In this document: one piece after another, positions 1 to 6,184 of the stretch
Position numbering within the stretch: position 1 is the stretch's first letter
Layout of the letters: each line of letters starts with the position of its first letter
Assembly (NCBI GenBank): GCA_049511115.1
Contig: JBEKYH010000132.1
Coordinates: 1 to 10,905, forward strand
Direction of reading: 5' to 3'
DNA length: 10,905 bases
From: JBEKYH01 sp049511115
GTDB lineage: Bacteria > Planctomycetota > Phycisphaerae > Tepidisphaerales > Tepidisphaeraceae
Position numbers and translations under genes: made by a program
Notes under the pieces: model-generated
Database searches by the model: none
What the model saw: only the letters and a program-made list of their open reading frames with translations
Told to the model about the DNA's origin: nothing

Positions 1-2
1 AC

Positions 3-680
3 GGGATTGCCTCGGGACAAAAGCGAAATGAAATGGTCGCGTCGCTTTTACAGCGCGTGGGGCTCGACCCGGATTATGCGCGGCGCTATCCCCATGAATT
101 CTCCGGCGGACAGCGCCAGCGCATTGGCATCGCGCGGGCGCTGGCTCTGTCGCCCGATTTTATCGTCTGCGACGAGCCAGTCTCCGCGCTGGATGTCAGC
201 ATTCAAAGCCAGATATTAAATCTGCTGGCCGATTTGCAGCAGGAGCGGAACATCGCGTTTTTGTTCATCGCGCATAATCTCGCGGTCGTGGAACATTTTT
301 CCCAGGACGTCGCGGTGATGTACCTGGGACGCATCGTGGAAAAAGCCGCCGCCGCCGAGCTGTATCGCAATCCGCGGCATCCTTACACGGCGGCGCTGCT
401 CTCGGCGGCGCCGAACCCCGATCCGCGGCCGACCAGGCGGCGGATTGTGCTTGCGGGCGAAGTGCCCAGCCCGGCTAATCCGCCGGCGGGATGTCCGTTT
501 CATCCGCGCTGTCCGCTGACGCGCCTCGCCGCCAAGGGGGCCACTGCCGACGATACCGTGAATATTCTTTCCGCCGGGCAGCCCGTGCGCGTGCTGCGCA
601 AGTGCCTGGCGGAGACACCGCCGCTCGAACAAAAACAAGGAGAGGCAGGCCACCTCGCGGCCTGTTGGGTCAATCCATGA
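3..680 (+). CDS. Peptide ABC transporter ATP-binding protein, OppF/DppF type (5' end missing)
   Basis: This is the C-terminal 225 residues of an ATPase that would power import of oligopeptides or dipeptides from the cytoplasmic face of a membrane permease. The frame is open from position 3, so the gene starts upstream and the Walker A loop is outside the window. Visible in order are the ABC signature (SGGQRQRIGIARAL, about nt 102-143), Walker B (FIVCDEPVSALD, about nt 159-194), the switch histidine (FIAHNLAVV) and the C-terminal extension typical of this family (RHPYTAALLSAAP, then GEVPSPANPPAGCPFHPRCP). The extension's cysteines, known in the family to bind an Fe-S cluster, are present, but the gap between the second and third is longer than in E. 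coli OppF. The stop codon overlaps the sthA start (ATGA). Family assignment is firm; the exact substrate and the OppF versus DppF name are not. Confidence 0.93.
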   Translation, partial: GIASGQKRNEMVASLLQRVGLDPDYARRYPHEFSGGQRQRIGIARALALSPDFIVCDEPVSALDVSIQSQILNLLADLQQERNIAFLFIAHNLAVVEHFSQDVAVMYLGRIVEKAAAAELYRNPRHPYTAALLSAAPNPDPRPTRRRIVLAGEVPSPANPPAGCPFHPRCPLTRLAAKGATADDTVNILSAGQPVRVLRKCLAETPPLEQKQGEAGHLAACWVNP

Positions 681-2098
681 AACACTTTGATCTCTGCGTC
701 ATCGGAACCGGACCGGGCGGGCAAAAGGCCGCCATCCAGGGCACCAAGCTCGGCAAGCGCGTCTGCATCATCGAGAAGAACAATGTTCTCGGCGGCGCTT
801 CCATCAACACCGGAACGATTCCCTCCAAGGCCCTGCGCGAAGCCGTGCTGCACCTCACCGGCGTCGGTCGGCGCGGGTTGTTCGGCGAAGTCGCCCGGCT
901 CAAGCGCAACATCACCATCGCCGACCTGGTCTATATCAGCCAGCAGGTCATCAATAAGGAACTCTCCATCATCCGCGACCAGCTCGACCGCAACGGCGTC
1001 GAACTGATCTGGGGCACGGCCCGCTTTGACGAAGAATCCATTGTCTTCGTCGACCGGGCCGATGACTTTGAAGCGCTCAGCGCCGATTTCTTCGTCATCG
1101 CCACGGGATCGCGCCCGGCCAAACCCGATACGATTCCGTTTGATGACAAGACCGTTTTCACCTCCGATGAACTTCTGAATCTCCACGATCTTCCCAAGAG
1201 CATGATCGTCGTAGGCGGCGGCGTCATCGGCACGGAATACGCGTGCATGGTCTCCACGCTGGGCGTCAAAACCACGCTCGTCGAGGGGCGCAACGAAGTG
1301 CTCGGTTTCCTCGACCGCGAGATCACCGAATCGTTCCATTACCAGATGCGCCGGGCCGGCATCACCCTGCGCCTGGGCGAAAAAGTCGCCAAAATCGAGC
1401 GGCTCACGCCGGAGCAATCCGCCGCCAAGGGAGACCCGGCGGTTCCGCTCGTGCAGGCGACGCTTGAAAGCGGGAAGCAATTGCGCGCCCAGACGCTGCT
1501 CTATGCCGTTGGGCGGCAGGGAACCACCGAAGCGATGCATCTGGACAAGGCCGGCATTCAGACGGACGATCGCCATCGCCTGCACGTCAACGCCGACTAC
1601 CAGACGAGCGCGCCTCACATTTACGCCGTCGGCGACGTGATCGGCTTTCCGGCGCTGGCCTCCACATCAATGGAGCAAGGCCGCCTGGCGGTTTGCCATG
1701 CGTTCGGCGTGCCCACCAACAGCATCCCCGAGCTTTTCCCCTACGGCATCTACGCCATCCCGGAAATCTCCATGGTGGGAAAAACCGAGGCCCAGCTCAC
1801 CGACGCCGGCATCCCGTATGAAGCGGGAATCGCGCTCTATAGCGAGCTCGCCCGAGGGCAGTTGCTCGGCGATGAAACCGGGATGCTCAAACTTCTCATC
1901 CACCAGGACAACCACCAAATCCTCGGCGTCCACGCCATCGGCACCGGGGCGACCGAACTCATCCACATCGGGCAGGCCGTGATGGCGTTCAAAGGCACCG
2001 TGGATTTTTTCATCAACAATGTGTTCAACTATCCGACGCTGGCCGAGGCGTACAAGGTGGCGGCGCTGAATGGGTTGAACAAGTTGAGGCATGTGTGA
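677..2098 (+). CDS. sthA: Soluble pyridine nucleotide transhydrogenase SthA
   Basis: A 473-residue cytoplasmic FAD enzyme that would exchange hydride between NADPH and NAD+ (family reaction EC 1.6.1.1). The N-terminal FAD-binding motif is CVIGTGPGGQ (residues 7-16), the NAD(P)-binding Rossmann motif is IVVGGGVIGTEYA (about 177-189), the second FAD motif is YAVGDVIGFPALAS (about 316-329), and the C-terminal interface carries NYPTLAEAYKVAALNGLN. Length and motifs closely follow E. coli SthA (466 aa). The redox disulfide of lipoamide dehydrogenases is absent: the CxxxxC positions read SINTGT (residues 42-47), so both cysteines are replaced, and the C-terminal catalytic histidine position is Tyr in NYPT. 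This separates it from Lpd and glutathione reductase. ATG 677 was chosen over upstream in-frame starts because it begins directly before the FAD motif and overlaps the ABC gene stop by four bases, implying translational coupling. Confidence 0.92.
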   Translation: MKHFDLCVIGTGPGGQKAAIQGTKLGKRVCIIEKNNVLGGASINTGTIPSKALREAVLHLTGVGRRGLFGEVARLKRNITIADLVYISQQVINKELSIIRDQLDRNGVELIWGTARFDEESIVFVDRADDFEALSADFFVIATGSRPAKPDTIPFDDKTVFTSDELLNLHDLPKSMIVVGGGVIGTEYACMVSTLGVKTTLVEGRNEVLGFLDREITESFHYQMRRAGITLRLGEKVAKIERLTPEQSAAKGDPAVPLVQATLESGKQLRAQTLLYAVGRQGTTEAMHLDKAGIQTDDRHRLHVNADYQTSAPHIYAVGDVIGFPALASTSMEQGRLAVCHAFGVPTNSIPELFPYGIYAIPEISMVGKTEAQLTDAGIPYEAGIALYSELARGQLLGDETGMLKLLIHQDNHQILGVHAIGTGATELIHIGQAVMAFKGTVDFFINNVFNYPTLAEAYKVAALNGLNKLRHV

Positions 2099-2102
2099 AT
2101 TT

Positions 2103-2172
2103 GTAGGGTGGGCATGGCCCACCTTTCGGCGATTGCAAAAGCGGTGGGCGATGCCAGCGATGCCCACCCTAC
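2103..2172. repeat. Palindromic repeat element, copy 1 (GTAGGGTGGGC family)
   Basis: A 70-base imperfect palindrome with perfect 13-base terminal arms (GTAGGGTGGGCAT at 2103-2115 and its exact complement at 2160-2172). Inside lies a second complementary pair, GCCCACC (2117-2123) and GGTGGGC (2143-2149). The four blocks can also fold as two separate hairpins: 2107-2113 with 2117-2123, and 2143-2149 with 2162-2168. It sits between the ends of convergent sthA and the PEP-CTERM gene, so it may act as a bidirectional transcription end. There is no long T tract, so terminator function is only inferred. Related sequence recurs at 4461 and, more weakly, at 4923, which argues for a dispersed REP- or MITE-like family. 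Confidence 0.8.
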
Positions 2173-2180
2173 TTCAGTTG

Positions 2181-4268
2181 TCACCGAGCGACCCCGCCCC
2201 TTCGCGACGGCCGCCGAAATAGTCCCACGCCGATGGCGCTGATGACCAACGCGGACGTGACCGGTTCGGGAACGGCGACGAACTGGAAACTCGCCCCACT
2301 GCCGTTTTGGACGAAAAGGAGCATGTCGTCAGGGAAGCTTGATCCGTCGGGGAAAGTGCCGGCAAGCTGATATTCGCTGAACATGCCGTTGTCGTTCATC
2401 GGGTCGAGCAAATTGGCGCTGAAGGTGAGGCCGTTGATTTGCAGCGTCGCCTGATCGTCAAGAAATATCTCGTCGAGCGGCGCGGGCATGCCGTCGATGA
2501 GGACCGCGTCCGCGGGATGGGGACCGTTGAGATTAAACCCATTGAGGACAACGTGGGCGGATTGCGAAAAATTCAGCGTGCCAAGGATGGTCGTGGAGCC
2601 AAAGATCGTCGCACTGGCCGAATTGTCAACGTCCACGTCGCCCAGGATGAGGGCGCTGGCAATCACCAGAGAGGAGCTGTCGTGAGCGGTAACCGTGCCT
2701 GTCACCGTGACGATGCCGCCGGTCTGATTTCCGTCGATGACCACCGAGGATTGGTCGAAAGAGTCGATGTTAGTGCCCACGATGCCGCCATTAAGGGCCA
2801 GCAGACTGGTGCCGATGGAAGTCAAATTGCCGCTGACACTGCCCCCGTTCATGGTGAATGAGCCGGTGCCGGACGAGTCCACGCCGCCCATAACGCCCCC
2901 GCCGTTCATGGTGACCTGCCCATCCTGGTTGGCAAGAATCTCTCCGGTGATGGCGCCGGCGTTCAAGGTGGCATTGGCGCCCGGGGCGCCGCCCACGATC
3001 AGGTTGTTTCCAATGGCACCGGCGTTGATGGTCACGGTCCCCCCGGGATCGGTGACGTTGCCGCTGACTGTTCCGCTGTCGAATATGAAGTTCGTGAAAA
3101 CATCGACGTCTCCGGCCACATTGGCGCCGGCGAGGTCGAACGAATCACCGTTGGCAATTGCCGCTTCTCCAGTGCCGGTGCCGACCGTGCCGCTGACAAG
3201 CAGCACGGCAGTTTGGTCCTCTCCCTCCACCGCCCCGTTGACGGTCCCGCCGCCCGTGAGGGCGAAGGTGCTATTGCCCTGCAGCAGCACATTCCCGGTT
3301 ACCAAGCCTCCGTTCATGGCAACCGAGCTGTTGGAAGCCCGCATGCCGTCGTTCAGCGTGGCGCTGGTCGTGAGGTCGGAATTGGCAAGGACCGTTACCA
3401 TGCCGTCCACCGTTGACCCGCTGCCCAGCCCGATGGTGGCAGTCTCTCCGAAGACGGTGCCGTTCACAGTGACGTTGGTGAGAAAGACGCTGCCGCCGCT
3501 GGTCCCGCTTACGACCGCCGTATCCACGTTCCCGGTGATCGTCCCGCCGGTCATATCGAACGTGCCGCCATCCTGCGTGGCCACCTCCGCAAACGTATTG
3601 CCGATGGAGACCGAGATCTGGGTGTTCTCTCCGACGGAGGTGGCGCTGACCGTCGAGCCAATCGATCCGCCGGTTACGTTGATCATGCCGCCGTCGATGG
3701 CATTCAGTTGGCCGCCGATGGATCCGCCGGTCACGGTGATGGTGCTCGGACTTAACGCGTTCAGGCTTTCGGTTACAGTTCCGCCGCTGATGGTGACCTG
3801 GTTGTTCCCGTCGCATAGGACATCTCTGATCGTGCCTTCGGATACGGCGGCCGAACTGTTGCCCATGAGTTGCAGATCGCCCGTGATGCTGCCCCCGTTG
3901 ACGTTCACGCTGCTGGTATCGTAAACGTCGACGGTGGTGTCGACCTCCCCGGAGCCGGAAATGTTGAGAGCGCTTTGATTGGCGACAATAACGTCCTTAA
4001 CCGTCGAGGGAATAATTCCGCCGTCAACGACATTCACCGTACATGGTGAGCCGGTTTCGTTGGGGAAGAAAGGAGTGTCCGGGCTGTTGGCGGTAAAGGT
4101 GAATCCAATGCCGACCTGCGTATATTTGGCGGTGGGGTCGAGATTGTTGGAGATTGTGCCTACCGGGTTGCCTTCGAACGGAAAGAAAAAGTCGAATTCC
4201 GCGCGGGCCGTGGGGACAAGCGCGCCAAAAACGATCAATGTGACGATCGGTAGATGTGCCAGTTTCAT
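2181..4268 (-). CDS. Secreted PEP-CTERM sorting domain protein with beta-solenoid repeats
   Basis: A 695-residue exported protein. It has an N-terminal signal peptide (MKLAHLPIVTLIVFGALVP, likely cleaved after TARA at about residue 24) and a C-terminal PEP-CTERM signal in the last 30 residues: VPEP, a hydrophobic helix (VTSALVISAIGVGLF), then a basic tail (RRPSRR). Such tails are known to be processed by an exosortase, leaving the protein at or outside the cell surface. The middle, about residues 85-610, is a run of about two dozen degenerate 19-20-residue units with the pattern hydrophobic-x-hydrophobic-x-GG-x-hydrophobic-x-G-x-hydrophobic (examples VNVNGGSITGDLQL, FTMNGGSVSGNLTS), which predicts a right-handed beta-helix. 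The start at 4268 is preferred over 4301 because it begins at the signal peptide and has GGAG upstream (AGTGGAGATCAA before ATG). Its role, perhaps adhesion or matrix, is not shown by sequence. No exosortase gene is visible nearby. Confidence 0.88.
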   Translation of the reverse strand: MKLAHLPIVTLIVFGALVPTARAEFDFFFPFEGNPVGTISNNLDPTAKYTQVGIGFTFTANSPDTPFFPNETGSPCTVNVVDGGIIPSTVKDVIVANQSALNISGSGEVDTTVDVYDTSSVNVNGGSITGDLQLMGNSSAAVSEGTIRDVLCDGNNQVTISGGTVTESLNALSPSTITVTGGSIGGQLNAIDGGMINVTGGSIGSTVSATSVGENTQISVSIGNTFAEVATQDGGTFDMTGGTITGNVDTAVVSGTSGGSVFLTNVTVNGTVFGETATIGLGSGSTVDGMVTVLANSDLTTSATLNDGMRASNSSVAMNGGLVTGNVLLQGNSTFALTGGGTVNGAVEGEDQTAVLLVSGTVGTGTGEAAIANGDSFDLAGANVAGDVDVFTNFIFDSGTVSGNVTDPGGTVTINAGAIGNNLIVGGAPGANATLNAGAITGEILANQDGQVTMNGGGVMGGVDSSGTGSFTMNGGSVSGNLTSIGTSLLALNGGIVGTNIDSFDQSSVVIDGNQTGGIVTVTGTVTAHDSSSLVIASALILGDVDVDNSASATIFGSTTILGTLNFSQSAHVVLNGFNLNGPHPADAVLIDGMPAPLDEIFLDDQATLQINGLTFSANLLDPMNDNGMFSEYQLAGTFPDGSSFPDDMLLFVQNGSGASFQFVAVPEPVTSALVISAIGVGLFRRPSRRGGVAR

Positions 4269-4300
4269 TTGATCTCCACTCCCTGGTACGTCGAGTTGCA

Positions 4301-4358
4301 TCTACGAACGTGCGGACGTGGTTCCCCGATTCTTTGTCTTCTGTCGTCCGTTCGTAGA
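4301..4358. promoter_or_regulatory. Bulged inverted repeat upstream of the PEP-CTERM gene
   Basis: TCTACGAACG (4301-4310) is matched exactly by CGTTCGTAGA (4349-4358). Alternatively TCTACGAA pairs with TTCGTAGA, and CGGACG (4313-4318) pairs with CGTCCG (4345-4350), giving 14 base pairs with a four-base bulge and a 26-base loop. It lies 33-90 bases upstream of the PEP-CTERM start on the minus strand, so it could be a 5' leader structure or an operator. The rest of 4359-4460 holds an AT-rich stretch (about 4380-4435) that could carry the promoter, but I see no convincing sigma70 or sigma54 pair. Confidence 0.5.
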
Positions 4359-4460
4359 GCCTTGCGCGCTTGGTTTGGCAATTATTTTATCAAGATATCG
4401 GCTGACAAACTACAGCATTATTATGGGATTGGTGCTATCGAAATGCCCGAAGGTATGACA

Positions 4461-4526
4461 GTTGGTGGAGTGGGAATGGGCCGCCTTTCTGGCCTTCGCA
4501 ATAGCGGTGGGCGATGACCACCCTAC
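4461..4526. repeat. Palindromic repeat element, degenerate copy 2
   Basis: This shares with copy 1 the internal block GCGGTGGGCGATG (here 4504-4516) and the right end CCACCCTACT (4518-4527). Its left arm (GTTGGTGGAGTGGGAATGGG) is eroded relative to GTAGGGTGGGCATGGCC. The centre reads CCTTTCTGGCCTTCGCAATA. It ends 27 bases before the start of the small membrane protein gene, so it occupies the place where that gene's leader or promoter would be. Confidence 0.6.
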
Positions 4527-4553
4527 TTACTAAAATCCGCGGGGATTTCCCGT

Positions 4554-4913
4554 ATGAACAGCCTTATCCGCCGGTACGGCCGTCACATCAACGCCTTTCT
4601 CGCTCTTGGCGGAGTATTCGGGCTGGGATATCTGAGCCTCCGGATGTTGGACCGGACCTATAATGGTTTGGGTACGAGTATCGCTTTGACTCTCTGGTTG
4701 GCGAGCCTGGCTTGGATTGTCTTCTCGTCCCTATGGCGCGGCCGCCACAATCGTCGCCGTAAGATAAAATGCAAAATCTGCGGCGCGATTGCCCATATTC
4801 ACGTCATTGACGTGGCCGCAAACTCCAGGGGCACCCGGCCTGCTGCCATGACAACCCACTATTGCTCACGGCATGGGCCTAAAACCAAAATCCCAAAAGC
4901 ACTTGGAGGCTGA
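4554..4913 (+). CDS. Small membrane protein with two TM helices and Cys/His zinc-ribbon-like tail
   Basis: This is a 119-residue protein that I do not recognise by name. Residues 12-31 (INAFLALGGVFGLGYLSLRM) and 41-60 (TSIALTLWLASLAWIVFSSL) are likely membrane helices, followed by a strongly basic stretch (RGRHNRRRK, 62-70) that should stay cytoplasmic. The tail has a CKIC pair (C73, C76), H81, H83 and then HYCSRHG (H102, C104, H107). The spacing CxxCGxxAxxHxxxV...HxCxxH resembles the zinc-binding ribbon in McsA-like (UVR-domain) proteins, so metal binding is a fair inference. The start has only a weak GGGGAT upstream. Palindromic repeat relatives lie immediately before and after the gene. 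It is real coding sequence by its domain logic, but function is unknown. Confidence 0.7.
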   Translation: MNSLIRRYGRHINAFLALGGVFGLGYLSLRMLDRTYNGLGTSIALTLWLASLAWIVFSSLWRGRHNRRRKIKCKICGAIAHIHVIDVAANSRGTRPAAMTTHYCSRHGPKTKIPKALGG

Positions 4914-4922
4914 AAACAGCTC

Positions 4923-4979
4923 GCAGGGTGCGCGCATGGTCCCGACTTTTTGCCTTCGCGAAATAGCGAGTTCATACCC
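4923..4979. repeat. Possible palindromic repeat element, strongly degenerate copy 3
   Basis: GCAGGGTG (4923-4930), CGCATGGTCCC (4933-4943), TTGCCTTCGCGAAATAGCG (4950-4968) and a terminal TACCC (4975-4979) follow in the same order as the blocks of copies 1 and 2. The best match is to the centre of copy 2 (GCCTTCGCAATAGCGG). The outer GGGT and ACCC can pair, and CTCGC (4920-4924) can pair with GCGAG (4966-4970). It begins ten bases after the stop of the small membrane protein gene, and the convergent fic gene ends at 5025, so it could mark the end of either transcript. The relationship is by eye and weaker than for copy 2. Confidence 0.4.
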
Positions 4980-5024
4980 AACGCACGCACGGTCTACGAA
5001 CCTGTCATACGCTTACTAATACCC

Positions 5025-6110
5025 TCACTTGGGGGTACTACCCTCATTGCGCCAGCGCGCCGCTGGTCCGCGCCCGTGGCAGGTTACTTTCCCCTCACGG
5101 CGCATTTCGGCCAAGACGCTCCTTATCCAATCCCGACCGACCCCGGGACAATCCCGCTCGATGTCAATCAACCGGAATTCACCGGTCAGGCTTCTGACAG
5201 CGTCCCGCACAAGCTGTGCCTTGGCCCCTTTGGGTTCGGCGGTTTTCCCAATCCGGTTCTCAAACTCCACATAAGCACTATTCAAGATGTACAGAATGTG
5301 ATTAATGAACGGCCACGGATTGTGTTTGCCTTCGTGCCAGCCTTTGGATGATGCCTCAAGCGTCTGGTAATACCGATCCTTGTTTTGCTCAATGAGCCGT
5401 TCCAGGCTGATATACCTACCCACTTCCATGCCGATGTGATAGGACCCCAGCAACAGGAGAAGGCGTGATGCCCGGCCATTTCCGTCGCGGAATGGGTGGA
5501 TGCACAGAAAATCAAGATTAAGCGCCGCGAGCGCGACCGGTCCGGCCGCCCATTTCTCCTTGGCACAGGCCTGCCAAGCCCTCACTAAATCCTTCATGGC
5601 CTTTGGCGCCTGGTCGGCCGCTGGGGGTTTGAAGCGGATTCTCTGGCGACCATCGGGATACTTTTCGATGATGTCGGCATCTTGCAGCCTGTATTTTCCG
5701 GCGTCCCAAATCTGGCCGCGTGAAAGTTGGTGTAGATGCTTAATGGTTCTTTCAGAGATTTCCAGATTCGCGCCCCGCGTGTGAATAAGGTCCAGCGCAC
5801 GGCGATATCCGCGCACTTCTTCTTCCTCGCGGTCTTTTAAAGCGGGCTTCCCGAAAAGCACTGTGCCTATTCGTTTCGCATCAATCTCCACGCCCTCGAT
5901 CCGATTTGAGGAGACAGCGCTCTCAATCAATGCGTGCTCGCGCAGCACTTTCAGCCGTTGCGGCGACTGTCTCGTAAATAACTGCTGCCTGCCGACAGCC
6001 ACTCCCAGATCATTCAGATACCAGCCCGCCGACGCCGGAATTGTCGTCAGGCCCGTGGAAAATTGCTCAAGCGTCTTAATTTTGGCTCCTGTGGATAAGC
6101 AAAGCTTCAC
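5025..6110 (-). CDS. Fic family protein (AMP-transferase, class II self-inhibited) with winged helix
   Basis: A 361-residue Fic protein, whose family transfers AMP from ATP to Ser, Thr or Tyr of target proteins in the cytoplasm. The catalytic motif HPFRDGNGRASR is complete (residues 205-216, His205). The N-terminal inhibitory helix carries SSNRIEG (67-73), fitting the class II [S/T]xxxE[G/N] pattern, so the enzyme should hold itself inactive and need no separate antitoxin; none is seen beside it. GKYRLQDADII (139-149) fits the target-docking flap. Residues about 296-355 look like a winged-helix DNA- or protein-binding domain (RDAVRSLTGEFRLIDIERD). The start is a GTG with AAGG five bases upstream (TTAAGGTAGTGTG). 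A stronger AGGAG lies a few codons inside, without a standard start codon after it, so the N-terminus is uncertain by about ten residues. Target unknown. Confidence 0.9.
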   Translation of the reverse strand: MKLCLSTGAKIKTLEQFSTGLTTIPASAGWYLNDLGVAVGRQQLFTRQSPQRLKVLREHALIESAVSSNRIEGVEIDAKRIGTVLFGKPALKDREEEEVRGYRRALDLIHTRGANLEISERTIKHLHQLSRGQIWDAGKYRLQDADIIEKYPDGRQRIRFKPPAADQAPKAMKDLVRAWQACAKEKWAAGPVALAALNLDFLCIHPFRDGNGRASRLLLLLGSYHIGMEVGRYISLERLIEQNKDRYYQTLEASSKGWHEGKHNPWPFINHILYILNSAYVEFENRIGKTAEPKGAKAQLVRDAVRSLTGEFRLIDIERDCPGVGRDWIRSVLAEMRREGKVTCHGRGPAARWRNEGSTPK

Positions 6111-6184
6111 ACTACCTTAAGGCTCCATCACCTATCTTTACTAAAAATCACCCTTGGCATCATAGTCGATTTAGGGAGCTTGGC

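Noticed and set aside
491..676. Upstream extension of the sthA frame
   Set aside because: It overlaps the well-conserved ABC ATPase C-terminus, is Arg-rich and low in recognisable structure. The FAD motif begins right after ATG 677.
500..1618. A long minus-strand open frame across sthA
   Set aside because: It is a shadow frame in GC-rich DNA. The plus strand has the complete SthA motif set.
2737..3924. A 395-codon open frame on the plus strand opposite the PEP-CTERM gene
   Set aside because: It is the antisense of the Gly/Thr/Val-rich repeats, giving a Pro/Val/Thr-rich product with no domain. The minus strand has signal peptide, repeats and PEP-CTERM tail in frame.
4269..4301. An alternative PEP-CTERM gene start 11 codons upstream
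   Set aside because: The extra residues (MQLDVPGSGDQ) would precede the signal peptide and lack a ribosome site, while ATG 4268 has GGAG at good spacing.
2103..4979. A CRISPR array, suggested by repeated short motifs
   Set aside because: There are only three diverged copies, irregularly placed at 2103, 4461 and 4923, with no unit spacers and no cas genes.
4950..5351. A plus-strand open frame overlapping the fic 3' end
   Set aside because: It runs through a repeat relic and antisense to the Fic winged-helix region, with no domain of its own.
6137..6166. TTTACT / CATAGT hexamers as a promoter for the YHYH gene
   Set aside because: Both match only four of six, and the implied start would leave the ribosome site at the very 5' end of the message.
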